DNA of 64,000 nucleotides from Flaviramulus_B aquimarinus (GCF_039543205.1 NZ_BAABJH010000006.1:310001-374000); one strand, 5' to 3'. Numbered from the stretch's first letter, positions 8,326-16,972 are shown. A program made the numbers and translations. Notes: generated by a model from the sequence alone, not told the origin.

Positions 8326-9168
8326 ATGAAAAGAAGAATACTTTTACCAACAGATTTTTCAGATAATGCCCAAAATGCAATTGATTATGCCATTAATCTA
8401 TATGCGAATGATACTTGTGATTTTTATATCCTAAACACGTATTATATTGAGGAGTTCTCAATGGAACTTGCTGCAGTAAGAGATTTGGAAGCATTTGAAC
8501 AAAAATCCATTTCTGGATTATCGTTGATTTTTAAGAAACTTTTAAATGCAGAAAATTCTAAGCAACATCAGTATCATATGGTTTCAGAGTGCGGTGCTTT
8601 GATAGACATCATGAAAGATATTATAGAGAAGCATGATATCGACATCGTAATTATGGGTACTAAAGGCGATACAGATTCCAGATCCCAAATCTATGGGAGC
8701 CAGACTGTACTCGCGATGGAACGCATTAGAAATTGTCCCGTTTTGGCCATTCCAAAACAGGCAAACTTTAAAGGAATTCAGAACATCATATTTCCAACAG
8801 GTTATAACACCCCTTATAAAAGACGTGAATTTGATTGCCTAATTGATATCGCAAACAAAACAGGTGCAGCGATACGAGTTCTAAATGTCTTAGATGAATC
8901 TAAAGAATTGAATCAGAATCAACTTAAGAACCAAAATCTTTTGAAAGATTATTTTGAAGAATTAGACTGCTCATTTCATGTCTTACATGATACGGAATTA
9001 CTATCTGCTATCAACTCTTACATTTTAAAACAAAATATTGATATGGTGGCATTTATAAATAAAAGACACAACTTTTTTAGCTGGATTATATCCAAACCTA
9101 TGGTGAAAAACCTAACCTATCATACCACGATTCCAATTTTAGCCTTACATGATTTAAAAAACAAATAA
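8326..9168 (+). CDS. Universal stress protein, tandem UspA domains
   Basis: About 280 residues comprising two UspA-like domains. I place the start at the ATG at 8326 (MKRRILLPTDFSDNA), where the family fold begins; the frame is open further upstream to an ATG at 8299. The first domain carries an intact ATP-binding signature G-2x-G-9x-G-S (GTKG...YGS) ending in CPVLAIP. The second domain is more diverged and lacks that signature. It is first in a run of three related stress proteins followed by a cation/proton antiporter. Cytosolic; likely a nucleotide-binding stress factor. Confidence 0.9.
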   Translation: MKRRILLPTDFSDNAQNAIDYAINLYANDTCDFYILNTYYIEEFSMELAAVRDLEAFEQKSISGLSLIFKKLLNAENSKQHQYHMVSECGALIDIMKDIIEKHDIDIVIMGTKGDTDSRSQIYGSQTVLAMERIRNCPVLAIPKQANFKGIQNIIFPTGYNTPYKRREFDCLIDIANKTGAAIRVLNVLDESKELNQNQLKNQNLLKDYFEELDCSFHVLHDTELLSAINSYILKQNIDMVAFINKRHNFFSWIISKPMVKNLTYHTTIPILALHDLKNK

Positions 9169-9194
9169 CTTATAAAGTGAATAATCCAAAAGAT

Positions 9195-10022
9195 ATGAAC
9201 TCAAGATTAATTATATATCCAACTGATTTTTCCGATTGTGCAAATAATGCAAAAGGGTATGCCATTGCAATGGCCAAAGCACTTCAATGTGAAATTAGAA
9301 TTGTTCATACCATTGAGGTTGGTGCATTGGTAGCTACTGAACAAAACCCTGAAATAGATACAAGTTTTATTAATTTATTTTGTGAGCAAGCGGATCATAA
9401 ATTGACCAAACTAAAAAAAGAAATAGAAACTTTTGACCTTAAATGTGAATACGACATACTTCACGGTCAGACCTCGTTTCTTAAAAAGTATATGGAACAA
9501 TTGGAGCCACTCATGATTGTAATGGGTACCCTTGGTAAACATGATTTTGAAAATAAACTATTTGGAAGTTTTGCAGCCCAAACCATTCGCAATCCAAAAT
9601 CTATTGTCTTGGCAATTCCCCAAAAAGCGAAGTTCAACAATTTATCTGAAATAGTTTTTGCAACAAATTTTCATATAAAAGATAAAACCTGTCTTGAGTT
9701 TATCAAGAAAATACGAAAATACTATGATACTAATCTTAGGGTGATTCATGTAAGTGATAATTTTCCAGATTTGAAGAAAGAAAAAGAAAAATTTTCACAA
9801 TTAAAAGAGGAAATAACTAAGATAATCAGCAGTCAAAATATCAGTTTTGAACTCCTTTATGGTGATGATGTTGAAGATAAATTATTAGAGCTTCTAGAAA
9901 GTTCGAAACCTGATATGTTAGCCTTAATAACTAGAAAACGAAACTTTATTGAGCGTATTTTCGATAAAAGCCTATCGAAAAAAATGATAAATCATACAAA
10001 TGTACCTGTACTTGTTTTTTAA
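9195..10022 (+). CDS. Universal stress protein, tandem UspA domains
   Basis: About 275 residues, two UspA domains, similar to the preceding gene. The first domain has GTLG...LFGS, the G-2x-G-9x-G-S nucleotide-binding signature. The start is uncertain: a GTG at 9177 would add six residues, but the ATG at 9195 (MNSRLIIYPTDFSD) gives the better match to sibling N-termini. The short gap after the previous gene implies an operon. Confidence 0.88.
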   Translation: MNSRLIIYPTDFSDCANNAKGYAIAMAKALQCEIRIVHTIEVGALVATEQNPEIDTSFINLFCEQADHKLTKLKKEIETFDLKCEYDILHGQTSFLKKYMEQLEPLMIVMGTLGKHDFENKLFGSFAAQTIRNPKSIVLAIPQKAKFNNLSEIVFATNFHIKDKTCLEFIKKIRKYYDTNLRVIHVSDNFPDLKKEKEKFSQLKEEITKIISSQNISFELLYGDDVEDKLLELLESSKPDMLALITRKRNFIERIFDKSLSKKMINHTNVPVLVF

Positions 10023-10097
10023 TAGCTTAAATGATTTTAAAAGCTGATTGTAAGTAATTTAAACCTTAATCTAAGCTGGCCAAACTGACAAATATCA

Positions 10098-10140
10098 TGT
10101 TACATGACTTTTTTAAAAGTTAGTTTTATTACCTGTAACA
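10098..10140. promoter_or_regulatory. Nested inverted repeats upstream of third stress-protein gene
   Basis: TGTTACA (10098-10104) and TGTAACA (10134-10140) form a perfect inverted pair enclosing a smaller palindrome ACTTTT-TT-AAAAGT. They end 9 bp before the ATG at 10150. They could be an operator or a 5'-UTR stem; no regulator is assigned. Confidence 0.3.
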
Positions 10141-10149
10141 CAATATATT

Positions 10150-10971
10150 ATGAAAATTTTAATACCAACAGATTTTTCTCAATTGTCCAAAATAGCCATT
10201 CAATATGCTATCGGGCTTAGTAAAGATTTTGAGCTTGATTTAATATTACTTCACATTATAAACACCAATACTCCAGCAATGGCTCGTATTGGTTCTAAAA
10301 AACTAGGAGAAGCTATTAAAACGAGTTCGGAACGGGATATGAATGAACTCCTTAAAAAAATTAAGAATGAGAGCAGTCATAATCTTAAAATAAGTGCTAA
10401 AATTATTTTTGGTGTATCTATAGAAAAAGCTGTAGAATCATTTGCATTGAAAAATAACATTAATATTATATGCATAGGTACTAAAGGAGCTACAGGTCTT
10501 AAAAAGATGATTTTTGGAAGTAATGCAGCAGGAATTATTGCAAATAGTAGCATCCCAGTTATTACAATTCCAAAATATGCACAATATAAGGGAATCAACA
10601 ATATTGTTTATTCGAGCGATCTAGAAAACTTAGAAGAAGAACTAAAATTATTAATTCCATTTGCAAAGTTAATGAACACTTGGATTAATATTCTCCATAT
10701 TATTAATAAACAGGAGAATTTTGATGTCGATTTACAATTTCAAGAAAATAGACTTAGAACATTATTTTCTTATGAAAAAATAAAAACTAAAGAACTGGAA
10801 AATGATTCTATAATCAAGGGTATTAACCAATATGTGGAAGATATTGATGCAGATATGGTTGCTATGTTTACACGTCGCACCGCATTATTTGAAAAATTGT
10901 TTCATAAAAGTGTTACCAAAAGTGCAGCATTTCAAACAAAGACACCACTACTCACATTTCAAAAGGAATAG
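10150..10971 (+). CDS. Universal stress protein, tandem UspA domains
   Basis: A 273-residue protein with two UspA domains. The first begins MKILIPTDFSQLSKIA and has the nucleotide-binding signature GTKG...IFGS followed by SSIPVITIP; the second is degenerate. It is separated from the previous stress gene by 127 bp that contain inverted repeats, so it may have its own promoter. It probably belongs to the same regulon as the antiporter that follows. Confidence 0.9.
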   Translation: MKILIPTDFSQLSKIAIQYAIGLSKDFELDLILLHIINTNTPAMARIGSKKLGEAIKTSSERDMNELLKKIKNESSHNLKISAKIIFGVSIEKAVESFALKNNINIICIGTKGATGLKKMIFGSNAAGIIANSSIPVITIPKYAQYKGINNIVYSSDLENLEEELKLLIPFAKLMNTWINILHIINKQENFDVDLQFQENRLRTLFSYEKIKTKELENDSIIKGINQYVEDIDADMVAMFTRRTALFEKLFHKSVTKSAAFQTKTPLLTFQKE

Positions 10972-11116
10972 AAATTATTCCTAATGATTAATAGTAAGAA
11001 CAAACAGTCATGCTGGTAATGCACCATTGGAAAAATTAGGTTTCACTTTTAAAAGATGAATCAAATTTTTAATACGGTAATATAAGTAAGTTAGAAAACA
11101 CAAGAGAACTATAGAC

Positions 11117-12388
11117 ATGCATTACCTTAACGAAAGTCACATCCTGCTTTTTCTTTTGCAAATCCTTATTCTTCTTGGATGTGCTAGAACTCTTAGTGTT
11201 ATCTGTGAAGCCTTTAAAATTCCTTCTATTTCAGGTGAAATTCTGGCTGGTGTGTTATTGGGACCAACATTTCTTGGACGCGTTTTACCTTCCTTACAGG
11301 TATGGCTCTTTCCTTTTGACCAAACACAATCAACTATGCTTGAAACTGTTTCTTGGCTTGGGGTTTTCTTTCTATTGCTTTCCTCGGGTTTTCATGTAGA
11401 TATTAGAAAAGCTTTTAAAAGTGGTAGAGCTGCTATGCTAATCGGTATAGTTGGTGTTCTTTTTCCTATTGCTATAGGCTATCCGGTGTTTAGTACGTTT
11501 GATTCTATCTATTGGGGAGACAAAGCAAACGTACTTTCATTTGCTCTGTTTTTGTCAATAGCAGGCTCTATAACTGCAATATCTGTGGTTGCACGTACCC
11601 TTGGTGATCTTGAAATTAGCAATACACCAAAGGGATCGCTTGCTCTATCGTCGTGCGCTATAAATGATATTTTCGGATGGTTTTTATTCACTGTGGTTAT
11701 CTCACTTGTAACACCTCAGACAATGAATACTGTTGAATTAGTTAGTTCGGTTATAGGTATAATAGTATTTATCTTCGTAAGTACTACTTTTGGTACTAAA
11801 TTGTTAAGTATTGCTTTACGACGTGTAGAGGCAACCTCATTAACCCAGCCAGCAGCAGCACAAACCTTAATTGTAAGTGTAGGATTACTTTGTGGCGCTA
11901 TTACACAATGGTTGGGTATTCATGCTATTTTAGGATTCTTTCTTGCTGGTATTATCGCGGGAAGTGCAAAAGGTGTATCGGATAATCTTCGTAAAAGTGT
12001 TTCTGACACTTTACATGCCATTTTTGTACCTCTCTTCTTTGCTACGCTTGGTCTCAAAATCGATTTCTTAGCTGGTATGGTACTATGGCCTACAGTTATC
12101 TTTTGCACAGTTGCAATCTTGGGTAAATTTGTAGGCGCATGGCTAGGAGCGAGACTTGGCAAACAGTCTCAGCAAACATCAATTTTAATGGGTATTACCT
12201 TTATTCCAGGAGGTGCAATGGAAATTGTAGTAGCAACTCTCGCGCTCGAACTTCAACTCATTGGGCATACAATATTCGTAGCTATAGTATTCGCAGCACT
12301 TGCATCTTCAATTCTAGCCGGTCCATTAATCGGTATCCAAAAACGTAGGATGGGAATTGGAGAAAGAACAAACGAAGTAACCTCATAG
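11117..12388 (+). CDS. CPA2-type cation/proton antiporter
   Basis: A 423-residue membrane protein with about 12 hydrophobic segments. Motifs typical of the Na+/H+ exchanger domain are present: IPSISGEILAGVLLGPTFLG near the N-terminus, SITAISVVARTLGDL and SCAINDIFGW (an ND-type ion-binding pair) and GIHAILGFFLAGI. There is no C-terminal TrkA-N (RCK) domain, so it is of the NapA/GerN type rather than full-length KefB. It probably exchanges Na+ or K+ for H+ in the inner membrane. Its place after three stress proteins suggests a shared stress or pH response. Confidence 0.88.
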   Translation: MHYLNESHILLFLLQILILLGCARTLSVICEAFKIPSISGEILAGVLLGPTFLGRVLPSLQVWLFPFDQTQSTMLETVSWLGVFFLLLSSGFHVDIRKAFKSGRAAMLIGIVGVLFPIAIGYPVFSTFDSIYWGDKANVLSFALFLSIAGSITAISVVARTLGDLEISNTPKGSLALSSCAINDIFGWFLFTVVISLVTPQTMNTVELVSSVIGIIVFIFVSTTFGTKLLSIALRRVEATSLTQPAAAQTLIVSVGLLCGAITQWLGIHAILGFFLAGIIAGSAKGVSDNLRKSVSDTLHAIFVPLFFATLGLKIDFLAGMVLWPTVIFCTVAILGKFVGAWLGARLGKQSQQTSILMGITFIPGGAMEIVVATLALELQLIGHTIFVAIVFAALASSILAGPLIGIQKRRMGIGERTNEVTS

Positions 12389-12455
12389 TCTAGGTAAGCC
12401 TGATTATTGGTGTCTGCAATTGTAATTTAAATATTAAAACAAAAAATAACATTAT

Positions 12456-12469
12456 ATGACTTGGGTCAT
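12456..12469. promoter_or_regulatory. CRP/FNR-like palindrome ATGAC-TTGG-GTCAT
   Basis: A perfect 5+4+5 palindrome of the TGACnnnnGTCA class. It lies between two convergent gene ends, so no annotated gene starts next to it. Confidence 0.3.
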
Positions 12470-12562
12470 TAAACTAATAAGCGGTTTGCTTCGTAGCGTT
12501 TATAAAATATTAGTACTATAATTAGCCGTTATGTAAAATCCTCCAGGAAGTCTTTTACGCAC

Positions 12563-12588
12563 AATAGACTTTAGTGCTTCAGTCTATT
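12563..12588. terminator. Hairpin in convergent intergenic region
   Basis: AATAGACT and AGTCTATT form a perfect 8-bp stem with a 10-nt loop. It lies between the antiporter (plus) and RidA (minus) gene ends. No strong T-run follows it, so an intrinsic terminator is possible but not certain. Confidence 0.35.
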
Positions 12589-12600
12589 TAATGAACAAAG

Positions 12601-12637
12601 TAGAAAGAGAATCTTTCAAGAATAAATTCTCTTTCTA
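12601..12637 (-). terminator. 12-bp-stem hairpin after the RidA gene
   Basis: TAGAAAGAGAAT (12601-12612) and ATTCTCTTTCTA (12626-12637) form a perfect 12-bp stem with a 13-nt loop, six bases beyond the RidA stop codon. It probably terminates or stabilises the ridA/OYE transcript. The T-run expected on the minus strand is weak. Confidence 0.55.
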
Positions 12638-12643
12638 TATTGC

Positions 12644-13099
12644 TTATTTAATAGTAAAGGATACCGTTAATCCTACACTAAAATTTGAAGGCAAATGTTG
12701 TACTCCAAAGATGGCACGAGAATGTTTACCCTTTTCTTCTAGAATTTTTAAAAATAAATCTGAGGCACCATCTACTACTTTTGGAGCTTCATCCCAATTA
12801 CTGCTTCCTTGGTAATATACATCTAAATGATTTAAACCTACTAACCTTTCAAAACCTACCTTTTCGTTTATTTGGGCAAGAACATTCATTGCACATAGTT
12901 CCATTGCTTTATAACCTTCTTCTGTAGATAGTTCATTACCCAACCTTCCTTTGTAAAAGTATTTATTGTTTACTATTGGAAATTGGATGGCTAAATAAGC
13001 AATATTTTCTCTAATGTTAACTGAAACATAGGATCCACCAGGTGTTGATGCGTTGGGTAGTTTAAAGTTATATTTTGCTAAATTTTTTAAAGCAGTCAT
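12644..13099 (-). CDS. RidA/YjgF-family protein
   Basis: A 151-residue member of the RidA (YER057c/UK114) family. Family marks include VSVNIRENIAYLAIQFP in the first half and HSRAIFGVQHLPSNFSVGLT near the C-terminus, where the family arginine that binds the substrate carboxylate lies (SRAIFG). RidA enzymes hydrolyse reactive enamine/imine intermediates; divergent subgroups have other roles. It lies 15 bp downstream of an Old Yellow Enzyme gene and is probably co-transcribed with it, fitting a reactive-electrophile detoxification unit. Confidence 0.85.
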   Translation of the reverse strand: MTALKNLAKYNFKLPNASTPGGSYVSVNIRENIAYLAIQFPIVNNKYFYKGRLGNELSTEEGYKAMELCAMNVLAQINEKVGFERLVGLNHLDVYYQGSSNWDEAPKVVDGASDLFLKILEEKGKHSRAIFGVQHLPSNFSVGLTVSFTIK

Positions 13100-13114
13100 C
13101 GTATATGTGTGTTG

Positions 13115-14185
13115 TTAATAATCTGTGTATCCTTGCTCTCCTGGTGTATAGAATGTATCTGCATCTGGAGTTACCAATTCTTGGTTGTTCTTTAGTTTTT
13201 CTACAAAGTTTGGATTAGAAATATAAGGTCTTCCAACATAAATTAAATCCAATCCGCTTTTAATAATTGCTTCACCTTTTGCAATAGAATCAACATCACC
13301 ACCAGATATGATTGTGCCTTTAAAGTTTTCTTTTATAGTTTTTTTGATATCAGTTGTGAAATCAGGTGCTCCAAAAGCTACTCTTTGATCAACTACATGA
13401 ATGTAGGCTAGGTTTAGTTTAGCTATTTGTTGAGATAAGTAAATGAAGGTGTCTTCCAGCGCTTCATAGTTGGATTGCAAATCATTAAAAGCGCCATAAG
13501 GAGAAAGACGAATACCTACTTTGTCTCCTCCTATCTCATTGGCAACTTTTTCAGCTATTTCAAGAACAAATCTAGTTCGATTCTCAATACTACCCCCATA
13601 GTCATCTTCTCTTTGGTTAGACTTTGGATTTATAAATTGATTAAGCAAATAACCATTGGCAGCGTGTAATTCGATACCATCTACATTGGCTTCATTTATA
13701 AGACGCTTTGAAGCTAATACAAATTCATCTTGACTTGACTTAATCTCCTGAAGCGTCATCGCTTTGGGAATCTCGTGAGCGACTAATCCATCTAGATCTG
13801 TAAACATTTCACCAGAAGCTTGAATTGCCGATGGAGCAAGTGTAACACTTCCGTCAGGCATATTTGCCTTAGCAGTAATTCTACCTGTATGCATTAATTG
13901 TACAAATATTTTACCTCCTTTGGTATGCACTGCCCTAGAGATTTTTTTCCAACCTTTAATTTGTGCATCAGAATATGCTCCAGGAATGCGAGGATATCCA
14001 ATTCCATTTGGCGATGGTGATGTGCCTTCGGAAATGATAAGTCCTGCAGTTGCTCTTTGTTGGTAATACGTTGCCATTAATTCGTTTGGAATATTGCCAA
14101 TTGCTCTAGATCTTGTTAATGGAGCCATTACGATTTTATTATTTAGGTGAATGTTCCCTAAAGTATACGGTTCAAATATGTTCAT
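13115..14185 (-). CDS. Old Yellow Enzyme family alkene reductase
   Basis: A 356-residue FMN-dependent ene-reductase. It has the N-terminal IVMAPLTRSRA flavin-site segment. The substrate pair is H174 and N177 with proton donor Y179 (ELHAANGYL), followed by the family signature NQREDDYGGSIENRTRF. Such enzymes use NAD(P)H to reduce electrophilic alkenes, nitro compounds or quinones. The gene is divergent from an HxlR regulator with a conserved N-terminal cysteine, and paired palindromes lie between them, a usual arrangement for electrophile-induced detoxification. RidA follows in the same operon. Confidence 0.93.
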   Translation of the reverse strand: MNIFEPYTLGNIHLNNKIVMAPLTRSRAIGNIPNELMATYYQQRATAGLIISEGTSPSPNGIGYPRIPGAYSDAQIKGWKKISRAVHTKGGKIFVQLMHTGRITAKANMPDGSVTLAPSAIQASGEMFTDLDGLVAHEIPKAMTLQEIKSSQDEFVLASKRLINEANVDGIELHAANGYLLNQFINPKSNQREDDYGGSIENRTRFVLEIAEKVANEIGGDKVGIRLSPYGAFNDLQSNYEALEDTFIYLSQQIAKLNLAYIHVVDQRVAFGAPDFTTDIKKTIKENFKGTIISGGDVDSIAKGEAIIKSGLDLIYVGRPYISNPNFVEKLKNNQELVTPDADTFYTPGEQGYTDY

Positions 14186-14205
14186 TTTTATAAAATTAAT
14201 TTAAT

Positions 14206-14224
14206 TAGTTACAAAAAGTAACTA
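14206..14224. promoter_or_regulatory. Operator-like palindrome TAGTTAC-5-GTAACTA
   Basis: Perfect 7-bp arms around AAAAA, 21 bp upstream of the Old Yellow Enzyme start, in the divergent region with the HxlR gene. GTAAC half-sites recur further toward the HxlR start (near 14273 and 14284). It is a likely HxlR binding site. Confidence 0.5.
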
Positions 14225-14233
14225 TTATTAGTA

Positions 14234-14258
14234 TACAAAAGATATTTTTGTACATTTG
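14234..14258. promoter_or_regulatory. Second palindrome with overlapping -7 box
   Basis: TACAAAA-GATAT-TTTTGTA is a perfect 7+5+7 inverted repeat. Its right arm overlaps TACATTTG (14251-14258), which matches the Bacteroidetes -7 box TAnnTTTG pointing toward the HxlR gene. A repressor bound here would block that promoter. Confidence 0.5.
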
Positions 14259-14292
14259 TATTGAATAAAGTAGTAACCAAATGGTAACTAAC

Positions 14293-14649
14293 ATGGGAAG
14301 AAAACTAATTGAAAACCATAACGAATGTCCTATTACCCACTCAATGAATATTATTGGTAATAAATGGACTTCCATAATTGTATATGTATTGGCCAATCGA
14401 AAATTAAGGTTTGGTGAACTCGCTATTCGAATTGATAAGATTAGTAGAAAAGTACTTTCTAATCAATTAAAGGAAATGGAATTAAGAGGAATTGTTAATA
14501 GAGAATCTTATGCTGAAACACCACCAAGAGTAGAATACTCTTTAACAAAGAAAGGGGAAGATTTATTACCTATATTAAATCAGTTATGTGCTTGGAGCAA
14601 GAACATAGACCTTGAAGCTGTTGATGAAAAGGATTTTACTGTTTCTTGA
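14293..14649 (+). CDS. HxlR-family winged-helix regulator
   Basis: About 118 residues from the ATG at 14293 (MGRKLIENHNECPITHSMN); an upstream in-frame ATG lies at 14281. The HxlR core is clear: IIGNKWTSIIVYVLANRKLRFGEL, KVLSNQLKEMELRGIVNR and the wing VEYSLTKKGEDLLPIL. C12 in ECPITH matches the redox-active cysteine of YodB/HypR-type HxlR sensors, and a second cysteine lies near the C-terminus (LCAW). It is divergent from the Old Yellow Enzyme/RidA operon and is the probable thiol- or quinone-responsive regulator of it. Confidence 0.9.
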   Translation: MGRKLIENHNECPITHSMNIIGNKWTSIIVYVLANRKLRFGELAIRIDKISRKVLSNQLKEMELRGIVNRESYAETPPRVEYSLTKKGEDLLPILNQLCAWSKNIDLEAVDEKDFTVS

Positions 14650-14755
14650 AATGAGCATCTTATTTATAATACATCATTTAATTTTGCTGTTTCAGTAATG
14701 ATTTTTATCACTTAAATACAATCTGTCATTATTGTTTTGTATATTTTTTTATTTC

Positions 14756-14826
14756 ACACACATTCCACTACTCTCCTATCGTCGCTTCGTAAAAAGCGCG
14801 TTCCATTAACATGGTAAAGCTATGGT
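14756..14826. repeat. Dispersed intergenic repeat, copy B
   Basis: Shares ACACATT, CTATCGTCGC, GTAAAAAGCGCG, TTCCATTAAC and GGTAAAG blocks with the copies at 8152-8223 and 19190-19258. It is the most diverged of the three and carries a small insertion (TTC) within the CGTCGC...GTAAAA block. Confidence 0.55.
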
Positions 14827-14923
14827 GCGCTGACCAAAATTATGATGCTTTAGGTTAATATTCATTTATAAAAAATAAAAATTAGGCGCTATGTATAGTT
14901 TCTCCTAAAAACTTTCTTTATAA

Positions 14924-15214
14924 CTATGCCAAATGTAATTTTTCAGTTGCTTTTTTTAGATTTGCTTTGGGTAAGAACTGATCAGAAATTGTTAGGATGG
15001 CATGAAGGTTATCACGAAGTCTTTCAGGTTTTATTTCTCCAGGTTCCATAGCGGTTTGAAGTAAGTGTAAAGCCATATCGGCAAGAAGAAATCTTTGTTT
15101 TTCTAACCAATTATCATCTCCTTGTTTTGCTTCATGACTCAAGTAACTTGTTTCAACTTGACTGTGTAGTTTCCAACTTGTTTTTATAAGATCTTGTTTT
15201 TCGTTGTCTTTCAT
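14924..15214 (-). CDS. Hypothetical 96-aa protein
   Basis: A small soluble, largely helical protein without signal peptide or membrane segment. It is rich in charged residues and ends ANLKKATEKLHLA. I do not recognise a family. It is the last gene of an operon-like run (DUF5367-like, DUF1772, NmrA-like, tautomerase, GNAT, this gene), 12 bp after the acetyltransferase. Position and consistent codon use suggest a real gene. Confidence 0.6.
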   Translation of the reverse strand: MKDNEKQDLIKTSWKLHSQVETSYLSHEAKQGDDNWLEKQRFLLADMALHLLQTAMEPGEIKPERLRDNLHAILTISDQFLPKANLKKATEKLHLA

Positions 15215-15226
15215 TTCTTTCTGATT

Positions 15227-15685
15227 TTAATTGAAATGCAATTTCATGCCTTCATGTGTTGCTATGAAACCTAATTTTTCATAGAATTGAAGAGCTTTAG
15301 GTCTTTGCTTATCTGTAGTTAATTGCAGTACATGCGCTTTTCTTTCTTTAGCACGTGTGATTGCCCATTCAAATAATGTTTCGCCAATGCCCTTTCCTCT
15401 GTGTGTTTTTTTTATTCTTACAGCTTCTATTTGGGCTCTTATACCACCAGAATATGTGAGGTATTGTATAAAGGATAACTGTAAAGTTCCTATAATTTCT
15501 GCCTTTTCGTTTTCTACAACAATGAGTTCTTGGTTTTTATCCACATTTATATTTTCAAATGCCATTATGTATGCCTTTGGTAATGGCATTTGAAAATTTT
15601 CTCTTGTTTTTCCTAGTGCATCATCAGCCATCATTTGCACAATTGCTGAAACATCATTTATTGTAGCTTTTCTGATATTTATCAT
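15227..15685 (-). CDS. GNAT-family N-acetyltransferase
   Basis: A 152-residue GNAT protein. The acetyl-CoA-binding motif is VRIKKTHRGKGIGETLFEWA (R/Q-x-x-G-x-G/A pattern), followed by VLQLTTDKQRPKALQFYEKL, typical of the C-terminal beta5-alpha4 region. The acceptor is not predictable. It lies in the AraC-adjacent minus-strand operon, 9 bp after the tautomerase-like gene. Confidence 0.88.
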   Translation of the reverse strand: MINIRKATINDVSAIVQMMADDALGKTRENFQMPLPKAYIMAFENINVDKNQELIVVENEKAEIIGTLQLSFIQYLTYSGGIRAQIEAVRIKKTHRGKGIGETLFEWAITRAKERKAHVLQLTTDKQRPKALQFYEKLGFIATHEGMKLHFN

Positions 15686-15694
15686 TTAACTGTT

Positions 15695-16039
15695 TTAGAT
15701 CATAAATTTATTATAATAGCCTACTTTTTCAAAGTCTTTGATATTGATAGAAACTATAGTCACATTTGGAAATAATATTTTAAGTTCAGTAATTATTTGT
15801 TTTGAAAGTATGTTTTTTTCAGCATTGCTCCTACCTTCCATAATATATGAGAATACATGAATGAAATCATCTTTAGTGTTTCCAATATTGTAATGCTTAT
15901 AAGGTTTGATTCTTACTTTAATATCACCTTTACTAAAAAGCTGTGTGGCTTCGGCTGCATTATATACCTTTTGCATGATGTATTCTGGAGATTTCATAGC
16001 AATAACAGACTCTGAGCATTCCATTATAAAATGTGGCAT
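15695..16039 (-). CDS. CHMI/HpaF-like tautomerase-superfamily protein
   Basis: A 114-residue protein beginning MPHFIMECSESV. After Met removal the N-terminal Pro would be the general base used by 4-oxalocrotonate tautomerase-superfamily enzymes. Length and the IKVRIKPYKHYNIG and FIHVFSYIMEGRS segments fit the 5-carboxymethyl-2-hydroxymuconate isomerase subgroup. No homoprotocatechuate pathway genes are nearby, so the substrate is unlikely to be the classical one. Confidence 0.72.
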   Translation of the reverse strand: MPHFIMECSESVIAMKSPEYIMQKVYNAAEATQLFSKGDIKVRIKPYKHYNIGNTKDDFIHVFSYIMEGRSNAEKNILSKQIITELKILFPNVTIVSINIKDFEKVGYYNKFMI

Positions 16040-16045
16040 ATTACT

Positions 16046-16888
16046 TTAGTTTGATAATACAGGATTCCAAACTCCTGTGGTTTTTGTTTCTTTTATATAG
16101 TCTGAAAAATCTATTGGTTTTCTGCCTAATACTTGCTCTATATCATTAGTAATTTCAGAAATAATAGGATTACCCAAAACTTCAGAGAACAAATATTCTA
16201 CCAACCATACAAAATTTTCTGGGACACCTTGTTCTTTCATTGCTTTTACATATGCAGTAAGAGAAATGGATGTAAAGATGATCTCTCTTTTAGTCGCTTT
16301 AGAAATGTCTTCAACGACGTCCTTGAAAGTAAGTAATCTTGGACCTGTAAGCTGATAAATATTTCCATTATGTTTTTCATTCAGCAAGACTTCAACTGCA
16401 ACATCTGCAATATCAGTAGTATCTACAAAAGGCACTTTAACGTCTGCTTGTGGCAAGGCTACTAACCCTTCTAATATAGGGTCTAAAAAGAAGCTTTCGC
16501 TAAAATTCTGATTAAACCAACTGGCACGAACAATTGTATAATCAATTCCTGAATGAATAACAACTTGCTCACATAGCTCAGCTTCTCTTTCGCCTTTTCC
16601 AGATAATAAGACTAGTTTTTTTACATGACATTGTTTTGCTTTTTTTATTAATACTTCAATAGCTTCCAATGCGCCGGGAACTGCTAAATCTGGTTGAAAG
16701 GTTATATACACTTTATCTATACCTTGTAGTGCTTCTGTCCAAGTTTCAGAATTGTCCCAATCAAATTTTGGTGTTGTAGAACGGGAACCAATTCTTACGT
16801 TATGTCCTAGTTCGATTAATTTAGTTGCTACTTTACGTCCTGTTTTTCCAGTACCGCCAATGACTAAAATGTTGCTTAGATTTTTCAT
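16046..16888 (-). CDS. NmrA-like NAD(P)-binding protein
   Basis: A 280-residue atypical short-chain dehydrogenase. The Rossmann nucleotide site is ILVIGGTGKTGRKVATKL. The chain then has KLVLLSGKGERE and YTIVRASWFNQNFSES, as in NmrA and related azoreductase- or quinone-reductase-like proteins. Members either reduce small substrates with NADPH or sense NADP. It sits between a DUF1772 membrane protein and a tautomerase in an AraC-linked operon. Confidence 0.85.
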   Translation of the reverse strand: MKNLSNILVIGGTGKTGRKVATKLIELGHNVRIGSRSTTPKFDWDNSETWTEALQGIDKVYITFQPDLAVPGALEAIEVLIKKAKQCHVKKLVLLSGKGEREAELCEQVVIHSGIDYTIVRASWFNQNFSESFFLDPILEGLVALPQADVKVPFVDTTDIADVAVEVLLNEKHNGNIYQLTGPRLLTFKDVVEDISKATKREIIFTSISLTAYVKAMKEQGVPENFVWLVEYLFSEVLGNPIISEITNDIEQVLGRKPIDFSDYIKETKTTGVWNPVLSN

Positions 16889-16972
16889 TTTTATTTGTGT
16901 TTTAATGTATTAATATTCATTTAAATTTTGTTTGATAGTATTTTACGATCTAAAATTTCAATAGTCAGTTTT

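Noticed and set aside
14205..14396. 63-codon minus-strand ORF across the HxlR promoter
   Set aside because: It overlaps the regulatory palindromes and the start of the HxlR gene; the hydrophobic translation is an antisense artefact.
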